From assembly GCF_001436215.1 (NCBI RefSeq), contig NZ_AYYP01000001.1:33095-97094 (forward strand): a stretch of DNA of 64,000 nucleotides, written 5' to 3'. Positions 6,818 through 14,769 of the stretch are shown here, piece after piece (position 1 is the stretch's first letter; every line of letters starts with the position of its first letter). This stretch comes from Ligilactobacillus agilis DSM 20509 (lineage in GTDB: Bacteria > Bacillota > Bacilli > Lactobacillales > Lactobacillaceae). The translations under genes were made by a program, and so were the position numbers. The notes under the pieces were generated by a model. It did not search any database and was not told the origin of the DNA. It was given only the letters and a program-made list of their open reading frames with translations.

Positions 6818-8752
6818 TTACTGCAACATTGTCTTGAGTAAAGCAATATTTTCCTGCAACTGCCGGCCAATATCCGTATCCGCCACTAACTTCCGTTTTA
6901 GCTCATGGTTGACCACCCGGGTGGTGGAAATAATGTCTTGCCCACTCTTTAAGGTTTCCTCCTTGGAAGTAAAAGGATGGTGGGCAACTAGCTGTAGGCC
7001 ATATGAGTTATAAAGCAAGGTATAACCACCAAAGCCTGTCGTGGGCTGATAAGCCTTAGAATACCCCCCATCAATCACAATCATGCGGCCGTTGGCTAAG
7101 ATGGCCTCGTGGCCCCGCTTAACCGGAGTGTGGCCGTTAATAACGTGGCCACTAACGTCTAGGCCAAATTCACCTAAGAGCTTCTTAACGAACTCCTCTT
7201 GCTTTCTCAGTTTGAAATAAGGGTTACGGACTTCTTCGTGACTGGCCTTATCCTTGATAAAGTAGCGGGCAAAGGTCGTCATCTGTTGTTTGCCAAACAA
7301 AGGTGAAATCGGCCCCTGCCACAAGTACCAAATTAGATCCTGCGCCGTTTGGTCACCTTCGGGGTGATTATAGGCATAACGGACCTGGTCATCAAAGAAA
7401 TCCAGTAAGGCCCGGCCCGCATAAGCTTTGCCTTGGTAGTTAAAGGCTAAAAAGTTACCGGCTTCATCTACCGGTAAGCAGCCGTGAACCAAGAGGTTGC
7501 CATTATAAGTTAAGTACATGCTGCCCTTATTAACTAAAAAGTCTAGGTGTTTTCTTAGGGCCTTGGAATTCACAAAGGATTGCCGTAACCCTAAAATAAT
7601 CTGTTCTTCTTCTGGGGTTAATTGGTAGGGGTGCTTAGGATCAATTGTATCAAAACAAGTATTTTCTAGCTGATAGGTCCGCTTGTTTAACTTAATCGTT
7701 TGAGCCTGGTAGTCGATTTTAGACAGGAGGGCGGTTTGTTCCATCTTAAAATCTGGTTGGCGCGCGATTACTTGTCCCTCTAATTTGAATTGCATAATCG
7801 CCAGGGCTTGTTGGAGCTGCGTTAACTGTAACTGCTCCCCCCGAAAGCTAAATGAGTCGCCCTTGACTAAGTTAGGCAAAAAAGCAGGGTTTAGGCCATA
7901 GGTTTCCTCGGCAAACTTCGATAGGTGCCGCAAGCTAATACCGTAAGCGTCTTCGACCGTCGCCAAGTTATTATAGCGTGCACAAATCCGTAAGAGGTTT
8001 AGCATGCACAGCTCAGAGCCACTGGCAGCCCCGATCCAAAGCATGTCGTGGTTGCCCCACTGGATATCGACGGAATGGTAATTCATTAAGGTTTCCATAA
8101 TTAAATCGGGATGCTCACCCCGGTCATAAATGTCGCCAATAACATGTAGGTGGTCTACCACCAACCTTTGGATTGTGTAGCAACTTTCTTTAATGAACTC
8201 CTTAACCACCCCCATCTTAACTAGGTTTTTCAAGAGTTGGTTGAAGTAGTTGCGCTTATCTTCTTGGGCTTGATCGGTGTAAAGCAACTCTTCGGTTATG
8301 TAAACAAAATTAGGGTCCAGGGCCTTTCTAACCTTAGACCGGGTATACTTGCTAGCAACCATCTTCAACAGCTCTAGCAGGCGGATAATTGTATCTAAAT
8401 ACCATTGCTCTAGGTCCACTTGGCTTAACTTTTGTTCCTGCAAGTGTAACTTATCTTCGGGATAATAAATCAGTAAGGCAAAGTCTTGCAAACTCTTTTG
8501 AGTCAAGCGACTACCGAAGGTCTCCTTGATTTTTTGGTAGACGTTGCCTGACCCGTTACGCAAAATATGGTCAAAGGCCGAGTATTCTCCGTGTAGATCC
8601 GAAACAAAGTGCTCAGTTGCCTTAGGCAGGTGTAAAATTGCCTCTAAGTTCATTATTTCAGTAACAACCGCTTCCCTAGTCGGAAATTTTTCAGCTAGCA
8701 AGCGGCGGGTATAGGTCATATAATCACTTTGCTTTAAACTTGTTTGTGACAT
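6818..8752 (-). CDS. fbp: Fructose-1,6-bisphosphatase, class III
   Basis: This 644-residue protein is the Firmicutes-type (class III) fructose-1,6-bisphosphatase, a gluconeogenic enzyme releasing phosphate from fructose 1,6-bisphosphate. The metallophosphoesterase motifs are in order: 'SDLHGEY' (51-57), 'GDIYDRG' (206-212) and 'GNHD' (233-236), with later histidines in 'VHGC' and 'INGHTPVKRGHEA'. Length is usual for the family. The ATG has an AGGGGG site. The gene stands alone, with its own promoter and terminator. Confidence 0.95.
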   Translation of the reverse strand: MSQTSLKQSDYMTYTRRLLAEKFPTREAVVTEIMNLEAILHLPKATEHFVSDLHGEYSAFDHILRNGSGNVYQKIKETFGSRLTQKSLQDFALLIYYPEDKLHLQEQKLSQVDLEQWYLDTIIRLLELLKMVASKYTRSKVRKALDPNFVYITEELLYTDQAQEDKRNYFNQLLKNLVKMGVVKEFIKESCYTIQRLVVDHLHVIGDIYDRGEHPDLIMETLMNYHSVDIQWGNHDMLWIGAASGSELCMLNLLRICARYNNLATVEDAYGISLRHLSKFAEETYGLNPAFLPNLVKGDSFSFRGEQLQLTQLQQALAIMQFKLEGQVIARQPDFKMEQTALLSKIDYQAQTIKLNKRTYQLENTCFDTIDPKHPYQLTPEEEQIILGLRQSFVNSKALRKHLDFLVNKGSMYLTYNGNLLVHGCLPVDEAGNFLAFNYQGKAYAGRALLDFFDDQVRYAYNHPEGDQTAQDLIWYLWQGPISPLFGKQQMTTFARYFIKDKASHEEVRNPYFKLRKQEEFVKKLLGEFGLDVSGHVINGHTPVKRGHEAILANGRMIVIDGGYSKAYQPTTGFGGYTLLYNSYGLQLVAHHPFTSKEETLKSGQDIISTTRVVNHELKRKLVADTDIGRQLQENIALLKTMLQ

Positions 8753-8786
8753 TTTAAAGCCCCCTAGTAATTAAAAGAATGTTTTT

Positions 8787-8815
8787 ATTATATTCCTTAC
8801 CATCGTTATTTTCAA
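8787..8815 (-). promoter_or_regulatory. fbp promoter
   Basis: Minus-strand -35 TTGAAA (8810-8815), a 17-base spacer, and perfect -10 TATAAT (8787-8792). It lies just downstream of the terminator of the candidate small RNA, so fbp is transcribed independently. Confidence 0.75.
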
Positions 8816-8848
8816 ACTTTATTTTTAAGTATTTACGTAAAAGGTAAT

Positions 8849-9039
8849 AAAAAAAGACTCGGAATCCGCAAATTCCAAGTCTCACTATGTAATAATACGA
8901 ACCCGACATCCTAAAAGGTTCATATTCAATTATCCTAAAATCCCTTTTTCTCCAAAGGCTTTCCCTTTGTATCGTTTGAGTAAAGACACTAACAACTAAC
9001 AATAACTTTGTCCTTACCTAAACAAGTATCCCTAAAACA
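8849..9039 (-). ncRNA. Candidate structured small RNA upstream of fbp
   Basis: No plausible protein gene lies between 8753 and 9323, yet the minus strand carries a strong terminator here (stem 8856-8865 / 8872-8881, then seven Ts). Upstream in the same transcript are three more hairpins: GUAAGGACA with UGUCUUUAC (9009-9017 / 8980-8988, one G-U pair), CAAAGG with CCUUUG (8964-8969 / 8953-8958, 5-base loop), and a 10-bp stem (8917-8926 / 8894-8903). The element UUUUAGG(G)AU occurs three times (9028-9037, 8932-8940, 8908-8916), once in a hairpin loop, and many GGA triplets are present. I do not recognise an Rfam family. The 5' end is set by a predicted promoter and could lie further upstream. 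Confidence 0.55.
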
Positions 9040-9045
9040 CTTATG

Positions 9046-9074
9046 ATTATATGGATACTCCCCCCTAAAAGCAA
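9046..9074 (-). promoter_or_regulatory. Possible promoter of the candidate RNA
   Basis: Perfect minus-strand -10 TATAAT (9046-9051) with a weak -35 TTGCTT (9069-9074) at 17 bases. Just upstream, CCCTAAAA / TTTTAGGG (9063-9070 / 9087-9094) forms an inverted repeat that contains the same TTTTAGG element found in the RNA. Confidence 0.4.
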
Positions 9075-9102
9075 TTATCAAGGTAATTTTAGGGTTCATA
9101 TA

Positions 9103-9251
9103 TATACAAGTTGAGATTGGTATAACTGATATAAAGCCCTTCATAACAAGCATATACAAGTTTTAAAGCTTGTCTAGTTTGGTTTCTTTCCTAAATTTTT
9201 AGGCTAAAGTTCAATAAGTTGTAAATTATCTTTTTTCGAAACTTGTCTATA
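9103..9251. promoter_or_regulatory. Cluster of TATACAAG / CTTGTCTA operator-like boxes
   Basis: TATACAAGTT occurs at 9103-9112 and 9153-9162, and its inverse-like forms are AGCTTGTCTA (9167-9176) and AACTTGTCTATA (9240-9251). Boxes 9153-9160 and 9169-9176 form a dyad with an 8-base centre. The cluster lies in a gene-free stretch upstream of the candidate RNA. No known regulator is assigned. Confidence 0.4.
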
Positions 9252-9288
9252 CTTGAAAGGGGTTTATTAAGCGCTTATGAGAAAAAAA

Positions 9289-9311
9289 GAGCCGCCTGCC
9301 AATAGCGACCC
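9289..9311 (-). terminator. Terminator of aldo/keto reductase gene
   Basis: On the minus strand GGGTCGC pairs with GCGGCTC (two G-U pairs), followed by seven Ts (9282-9288). Confidence 0.7.
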
Positions 9312-9323
9312 TTTTACTTCAGC

Positions 9324-10325
9324 TTACTTTTTATCAACCAAAACAGTTCCTGCCGGTGGATTTTGCTTAAGTGCTCCCTTGATTTTATGTGGTTGATATA
9401 ATTCCTCTAGGTAAGCTACCTCTGCTGGCGTCAATTTAAGGTTTAAAGCAGCAACCGCATCGTCAAAATGACTAGGCTTGGTAGTCCCTACAATTGGCGC
9501 CATTACTCCTTTAGCCCACTGCCATGCTAGGGCTATCTGTGTCATTGAGACCCCGTGTTTTTGGGCTAGCTCGTTTACCCGCAAAACAATTTGATAGTCC
9601 TTATCCTTAGTGTCATCATATTTTCCCATCGCCACGCGGTCAGTCCGTGAACGCAAACTATCTGTTTGCCAACCTAAATGACTCAAGTGGCCCGCAGCTA
9701 ACGGACTATAAGGCATCAAAGATACCCCGTATTGCTTGCAAACCGGAATTAATTCCCGTTCGTCTTCACGGTATAAAAGGTTATAGTGGTTTTCCATTGC
9801 CTCAAATTGGGCTAAACCTGCTTGCTTAGCAAATTCCTGCATGTTGTGAAACTGGTAACCGTACATTGCCGAAGCGCCTAGCGCCCTAACTTTACCGGCT
9901 TTTACCAACTCATTTAAGGCTGTCATCGTTTCTTCAATCGGCGTCTCATAGTCAAACCGGTGGATGATGTACAAGTCTAGGTAATCTGTTCCTAGCCTTT
10001 TTAAAGTACCATCAATTTCACGTTGAATTGCTTGAGCTGACAACCTGCCCGGATTGAAATAAACCTTAGAAGCAATTACCACTTGATCACGAGCAACATT
10101 TCTGCGCAAAGCCCTGCCTAAATATTCTTCACTTGTTCCCTGCGAATAGCTGTTGGCTGTGTCAAAAAAATTAATTCCTGCATCTAAAGCATGCTTAATG
10201 ACCTGTTCACTAGCAGTGGCATCTAGGGTCCAATCATGCATCGTGCCCGCCTTTCCAAAGCTCATACAGCCTACACAAAGCTTGGAAACTTGGATGTCCG
10301 TCTGGCCTAAAAATTGATACTCCAT
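9324..10325 (-). CDS. Aldo/keto reductase
   Basis: This 333-residue NAD(P)H-dependent oxidoreductase has a TIM-barrel and the complete AKR catalytic tetrad: Asp55 and Tyr60 in 'NFFDTANSY', Lys87 in 'VIASKV', and His122 in 'DLYIIHRFD'. It resembles the YakC/Tas-like AKR group acting on aldehydes, including methylglyoxal-type carbonyls. The exact substrate is unknown. It is monocistronic. Its promoter has the 19-base spacer and dyad of MerR-activated genes, which fits induction by reactive carbonyl or thiol stress; no MerR gene is in the window. Confidence 0.92.
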   Translation of the reverse strand: MEYQFLGQTDIQVSKLCVGCMSFGKAGTMHDWTLDATASEQVIKHALDAGINFFDTANSYSQGTSEEYLGRALRRNVARDQVVIASKVYFNPGRLSAQAIQREIDGTLKRLGTDYLDLYIIHRFDYETPIEETMTALNELVKAGKVRALGASAMYGYQFHNMQEFAKQAGLAQFEAMENHYNLLYREDERELIPVCKQYGVSLMPYSPLAAGHLSHLGWQTDSLRSRTDRVAMGKYDDTKDKDYQIVLRVNELAQKHGVSMTQIALAWQWAKGVMAPIVGTTKPSHFDDAVAALNLKLTPAEVAYLEELYQPHKIKGALKQNPPAGTVLVDKK

Positions 10326-10352
10326 TTTAAAAAACCCCTTTCATTTATGCCT

Positions 10353-10383
10353 ACTATACAACTTGGAGTTAAGTCCAAGTCAA
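10353..10383 (-). promoter_or_regulatory. MerR-type promoter with 19-bp spacer
   Basis: Minus-strand -35 TTGACT (10378-10383) and -10 TATAGT (10353-10358) are 19 bases apart, the over-long spacer that MerR activators correct by twisting DNA. The spacer holds the dyad ACTTGGA-N6-TCCAAGT (10361-10380). Almost the same element lies at 48002-48032. Confidence 0.75.
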
Positions 10384-10391
10384 GCTAAAAA

Positions 10392-10421
10392 AACCTGGTT
10401 ACCCACGGGGGTAACCAGGTT
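10392..10421 (-). terminator. asnB terminator
   Basis: A 13-bp stem AACCTGGTTACCC / GGGTAACCAGGTT with a short loop, followed on the minus strand by seven Ts. Confidence 0.85.
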
Positions 10422-10431
10422 GATGTGCTTA

Positions 10432-12324
10432 TTAAATTTTAGCTGCAGTTGCTTGAATTTCTTCAGCGTCTGGTAAATAATCGTTTTCGACGTAAATCTT
10501 ATGCCACATCATGAAGGCTAAGACCGTCCATAATTTCCGTGAATTATCAGCCTTACCATCCCGGTGGTCATCTAATAACTTAAGCATGTATGTCTTGTCT
10601 AAGTATTTGTCTGTTTGGGAGGCCAAAATTTGGTCTTTAGCCCAATCGTAAAGTTCATCCTTAAGCCAGAATCTGAGTGGTACTGGGAAACCTAGCTTTC
10701 TTCTGTGTAAGACGTGGTCAGGAACAATCCCTTCAACCGCCTTACGTAAGATGTACTTAGTGGTATTATTGGCAATCCGTAAGTCGGCCGGAATTTCCCG
10801 GGCAACGGCAAAGACTTCCTTATCTAAGAACGGGGTCCGCAACTCAAGACTGTGCGCCATTGTTGTTCGATCGGCATTATGGAGTAAGTCACCGTTAAGC
10901 CACTGATTAATGTCCACAAATTGCATCTTCGTCACAGGGTCATAGTTCTTAGCAATATCGTAATATGGTTTAGTTACATCCACAAATGGTTGATTAGCAT
11001 CATATTGGGTCATAAACTGTTGCTTTTCTTTTTCATTAAAGATAAAGGCGTTACCAACATAACGTTCTTCTAGTAGAGTCGTCCCCCGAAGTAAGAAGCT
11101 CTTACCCTTAACCCCTTCTGGAATGATACGGGCTAGGGCATGGAGCGCACCATTTAATGGTTTAGTGTAATTAAACATCTTAAGTGAGTATGGTTCGTGG
11201 TAAATAGTGTAACCACCAAATAACTCATCGGCCCCTTCACCGGTTAAGGCAACCTTGACTTGCTTACGAGCTTCCTTAGCCACAAAGTATTGAGGCACAG
11301 CAGCTGGGTCAGCCAAAGGATCATCCATGTTCCAGATGAAACAAGGAAAAGCCTCAACAAAACGTTGGGGGGTGATGACTGTGCTAAAGTTTTCCACGTC
11401 TAGTTTAGCCGCAGTTTCCTTAGCAACATCGATTTCATTATAGCCTTCCCGTTCAAACCCAACGGAGAAGGTCTTTAACTTCGGACTTAGTTGTCTTGCC
11501 AAAGCCACCACGATGGATGAGTCAATCCCACCCGAAAGGAAGGAACCGACGGTAACATCAGCCCGCATGTGTTTTTCAACCGAGTCCAATAAGACGTTAC
11601 GGACCCGCTTCACGTATTCTTCTTCTGGCCGGGCAATTACATTGAATTCTGGCTTAAAGTAGCGCTTAGTAACGACGGCTTGGCCTGGTTTTTTAATAAT
11701 GTAATGGCCTGGTAAGACGGCCTTAATTTCTTTAGTTAATGTCTTAGGTTCGGGTACAAATTGGAAGGTCATGTAATCTTGAAGCGCAGCCTTATCAAAG
11801 CTCTTGTCCTTCAAGACCTTGTAAATAGCCTTACCTTCTGAAGCATAGTAGAACTTATCGCCCTCTTCAGCGTAGTAAAGCGGCTTAATTCCAAAGTGAT
11901 CCCGGGCTGCAAACATCGTTTTGGTATCACGATCCCAAATTACAAAGGCATACATTCCCCGCAGGAAGTCGACACACTTTTCTTTATAACGCGCGTACAT
12001 TGCGATAATAACTTCTGAATCGGAGTCAGTTTTAAATTCGTAGCCTTCCTTTTTCAAGTCGGCTCTTAATTCAAGATAGTTATAAATTTCCCCGTTGAAG
12101 GTCATCCAATAACGGTCGTTATCGTAAGATAGAGGTTGGTGACCCCCTTCTAAGTCAATAATACTTAAACGGCGAAAACCCATTGTGATGTGTTCATCTT
12201 CAAAGTAACCTGAATCATCAGGTCCCCGGTGAACAATCATTGAATTCATATCGCTGACGGTCAGCTGATCATTAAGATCTTTGGTATTTTTAATTGTTGT
12301 CAGACAGCCAACAAATCCACACAT
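10432..12324 (-). CDS. asnB: Asparagine synthase (glutamine-hydrolysing)
   Basis: This 630-residue protein makes asparagine from aspartate, ATP and glutamine. The N-terminal glutaminase domain starts at the nucleophile Cys2 ('MCGFVGCL') and contains 'RGPDDSGYF' and 'FNGEIYNYLELR'. The C-terminal synthetase domain carries the PP-loop 'GSFLSGGIDSSIV' near residue 262 and 'ALTGEGADELFGGY'. Length fits the bacterial AsnB1 group. It is a single-gene transcript with an AGAGGAG site. No T-box leader is evident in the 150 bases upstream. Confidence 0.95.
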   Translation of the reverse strand: MCGFVGCLTTIKNTKDLNDQLTVSDMNSMIVHRGPDDSGYFEDEHITMGFRRLSIIDLEGGHQPLSYDNDRYWMTFNGEIYNYLELRADLKKEGYEFKTDSDSEVIIAMYARYKEKCVDFLRGMYAFVIWDRDTKTMFAARDHFGIKPLYYAEEGDKFYYASEGKAIYKVLKDKSFDKAALQDYMTFQFVPEPKTLTKEIKAVLPGHYIIKKPGQAVVTKRYFKPEFNVIARPEEEYVKRVRNVLLDSVEKHMRADVTVGSFLSGGIDSSIVVALARQLSPKLKTFSVGFEREGYNEIDVAKETAAKLDVENFSTVITPQRFVEAFPCFIWNMDDPLADPAAVPQYFVAKEARKQVKVALTGEGADELFGGYTIYHEPYSLKMFNYTKPLNGALHALARIIPEGVKGKSFLLRGTTLLEERYVGNAFIFNEKEKQQFMTQYDANQPFVDVTKPYYDIAKNYDPVTKMQFVDINQWLNGDLLHNADRTTMAHSLELRTPFLDKEVFAVAREIPADLRIANNTTKYILRKAVEGIVPDHVLHRRKLGFPVPLRFWLKDELYDWAKDQILASQTDKYLDKTYMLKLLDDHRDGKADNSRKLWTVLAFMMWHKIYVENDYLPDAEEIQATAAKI

Positions 12325-12475
12325 ATTTTAAACTCCTCTTTATTTTTCCCTTAAACTTAGATTGGTTCAAATCTACCTAGTATTTATCATAACATAAAAA
12401 GTTCTTGGCAAACCTTAAGTATTTTAAACATACTCTAAATTCTACTCTTCTCAGTCCAAATTGCAATTACCTTGC

Positions 12476-13927
12476 TTAATTTATCCTTGGTAGGGTCAGC
12501 GTAATCTTTAAGCCCTGTTCATTTCTAGCCGAGATTGTCCCGCCGGCTTGGTTAATAATCGTACGGGCAATGTATAGGCCTAAGCCGCTTCCCTTCTTCT
12601 TAGTGTTTCGTGATTCGTCACCCCGGTAAAATTCATTAAAGACTTCGCCTAACTTATCTTCTGGAACACCGGGACCATTATCTCCTAGGCAAAGTTTTAC
12701 CTCATCAGCGCTGGTAATTAAATCGATTGTAACTAGAGCTGTGTTCTTATCGTTATACTTAATTGCATTTTCGATAATATTAACCAATACCCGCCGTAAT
12801 TGCTCTGCGTCTATCTTCACCTGACTAGTCTCTGTTCCTAACCGCAAACTCAGCTGGGCACCTTCTTCCTCCCAAGCTAACCGATTCTTAGCCACTAAGT
12901 CGCTAACGAAGGTGCGTAAATCCAAAACAACCGGGTTAGCCGGCATATTCCCTGTTTCTAGCTTAGATAAATAGAAGAGTTGTTGAAGCAAACCTTCCAT
13001 CTCATCGGCCTTATTGTAAGCAATTTCGATATATTTCTTCTGCCGTTCAGGTGTCCTAGCGACTCCATCGATTATCCCCTTTAAACAGCCCTTAATCGAG
13101 GTTAAGGGAGTATTTAAGTCATGGGAGATACCAGAAATCATCTTAGTCCTAGCTCGTTCATAAGCTGCAGTCTTATCCATATATTCCTTAATACTGGTCT
13201 GCATATCATTAAATGATTTGATTAAAACTTCCATCTCATAATCGCCCCCAGTATAGACGACTGGTTTGAACTCCTGGCCCTCTTCAATTCGCCTAGAAGC
13301 TGCGACTAACTTATCCAAGGGGGCCATAATTCTGCGTAAGGTTCGTTTGGAAAAGAAGAGCACCGTTAAGGCTACAATGACGATAATCAACACCCCTGCC
13401 CATAAGGTAAAGATAATCCGATTTCTTAAATCTAGTTTGGAAATATGGGTATTATACTTTTTCGGGCGGTAGTGGGTTAACTTAGTGGCTACCAAGCCTA
13501 TCTTTTGCCCCTGATAATTATAGAGGCGGCTAACAAAGGCAGAATTAGACCATTGGTAACGCTTGGCCTTCTTGGTTGAAAAATCATCAGTTCTGATAGA
13601 GTTTACGAAGTAAAGTTCATCTTCCGCAAATTTATCGGTATAGATTACCTTGCCGGTCTTTTGATTAAAAATCCGAACCCGGTAATGATAAGCGTGGAGG
13701 TCCCTAATTATTTGAGCCTGGTTAGCCTTACTATACTGGCTATTAGTTACTAATTGCTTAACCTTATGGCCATTCTTTTCAATCTGAAAGTAACGGACAT
13801 CCGTTGCATATTCGTCATACTTAGCATAGTAGGCTACCATGAAAGCCCCCCCGATTCCTAACAGGGTTAACAAAGCCAACACAATAATAATCACATATGA
13901 GGTCACAATTCGCCTTTGTAGACTCAT
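12476..13927 (-). CDS. Sensor histidine kinase, two-component system
   Basis: This 483-residue membrane kinase has a transmembrane helix at about 8-35, an extracytoplasmic sensor region at about 36-168, a second helix near 169-193, a HAMP-like linker, and a HisKA domain with 'ISGISHDLNTPLTSIKG' (phospho-accepting His269). The ATPase domain has 'NIIENAIKYND', 'DNGPGVP' and 'GSGLGLYIARTI'. It starts three bases after the response regulator, and its ribosome site (GGAGG) overlaps the end of that gene. The signal is unknown; the pairing with an OmpR-type regulator is secure. Confidence 0.93.
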   Translation of the reverse strand: MSLQRRIVTSYVIIIVLALLTLLGIGGAFMVAYYAKYDEYATDVRYFQIEKNGHKVKQLVTNSQYSKANQAQIIRDLHAYHYRVRIFNQKTGKVIYTDKFAEDELYFVNSIRTDDFSTKKAKRYQWSNSAFVSRLYNYQGQKIGLVATKLTHYRPKKYNTHISKLDLRNRIIFTLWAGVLIIVIVALTVLFFSKRTLRRIMAPLDKLVAASRRIEEGQEFKPVVYTGGDYEMEVLIKSFNDMQTSIKEYMDKTAAYERARTKMISGISHDLNTPLTSIKGCLKGIIDGVARTPERQKKYIEIAYNKADEMEGLLQQLFYLSKLETGNMPANPVVLDLRTFVSDLVAKNRLAWEEEGAQLSLRLGTETSQVKIDAEQLRRVLVNIIENAIKYNDKNTALVTIDLITSADEVKLCLGDNGPGVPEDKLGEVFNEFYRGDESRNTKKKGSGLGLYIARTIINQAGGTISARNEQGLKITLTLPRIN

Positions 13928-13930
13928 TTT

Positions 13931-14632
13931 TTACTTGCCTCCGTTAAAACGGTAGCCAACTCCCCACACCGTTTCAATCAACTTGGGGTTATTGCTATCC
14001 TGTTCGATTTTTTCGCGAATCCGGTTGATATGAACAGCTACTGTGGCTGGATCACCAATGTAATCGTAGCCCCAAATTTTTTCAAAAAGCTGTTCCTTAG
14101 AGTAAACGTAGTTGGGATTTTGCGCTAGGAAACGGAGTAACTCAAATTCCTTATTAGGAAAACGGAGCTCCTTACCATCCTTAGTCACCTTATAACTCCC
14201 CAGTTCCATTACAATCCCGTTACCAATAACCAACTTTTCTTCAGCTTGAGCAGTTTGCCCCTTCAAACGCTCATACTGGTTGAGGTTAGCCTTAACCCGG
14301 GCAACCAATTCAGCCGGATCAAAAGGTTTTGTTAAGTAGTCGTCAGCCCCTAGTTCCAAGCCCAACACCTTATCTAACGATTCCGTTTTAGCCGTTACCA
14401 TGATAATGGGAATGTCGACTTGTCCCCTAATTTTCTTGCAAACGTCGTACCCACTCATTCCCCCGGGAAGCATCAAGTCGAGCAAAATTAAATCGTAACT
14501 ATTATCGTTTAATTTTTGTAAGGCACTAGCCCCATCACCAACCACTTCTGTTTCAAAATTACTTAATTCTAAGTAATCCTGTTCAATCATAGCGATTGCT
14601 TCTTCGTCTTCAATAATTAGTATTTTCTTCAT
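13931..14632 (-). CDS. OmpR/PhoB-family response regulator
   Basis: The protein has 233 residues from the ATG at 14632 (AAGGGG site), chosen over an in-frame TTG one codon earlier. The receiver domain has the acidic pair 'EDEE', phosphorylation site Asp52 in 'LILLDLMLPGG', Thr/Lys in 'VTAKTES' and 'LTKPFDPAEL'. The C-terminal winged helix has 'NKEFELLRFLAQNPNYVYSKEQLFEKIWGYD' and 'VAVHINRIREKIE'. It pairs with the kinase just downstream. The promoter carries a perfect 20-bp palindrome, also found elsewhere in the window. Confidence 0.95.
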   Translation of the reverse strand: MKKILIIEDEEAIAMIEQDYLELSNFETEVVGDGASALQKLNDNSYDLILLDLMLPGGMSGYDVCKKIRGQVDIPIIMVTAKTESLDKVLGLELGADDYLTKPFDPAELVARVKANLNQYERLKGQTAQAEEKLVIGNGIVMELGSYKVTKDGKELRFPNKEFELLRFLAQNPNYVYSKEQLFEKIWGYDYIGDPATVAVHINRIREKIEQDSNNPKLIETVWGVGYRFNGGK

Positions 14633-14666
14633 CAAAAATCCCCTTAACTAATCAAAAATTACCTAC

Positions 14667-14694
14667 ATTATAGCATTATTTCCCAGGAAATAAT
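14667..14694 (-). promoter_or_regulatory. Promoter of two-component operon with 20-bp palindromic operator
   Basis: An extended -10 on the minus strand (TGCTATAAT; -10 hexamer 14667-14672) is abutted by ATTATTTCCCAGGAAATAAT (14675-14694), an inverted repeat of 9+2+9 that fills the spacer and -35 region. A protein bound there would control access of polymerase. Confidence 0.65.
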
Positions 14695-14730
14695 AAGAAC
14701 TGACTTGAATTACCCGCTAGCCAAATAAAA

Positions 14731-14760
14731 AGACAGGAAGTGTACTTCAGCTTCCTGTCT
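14731..14760 (-). terminator. Terminator of PTS_EIIC_2 gene
   Basis: A perfect 10-bp stem AGACAGGAAG / CTTCCTGTCT with a 10-base loop and minus-strand T-run. Confidence 0.85.
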
Positions 14761-14769
14761 CTTTCAATC

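Noticed and set aside
8754..9002. 82-codon minus-strand frame upstream of fbp
   Set aside because: It runs through a strong terminator hairpin and the fbp promoter and shows no protein-like motif. The region fits a structured RNA better.
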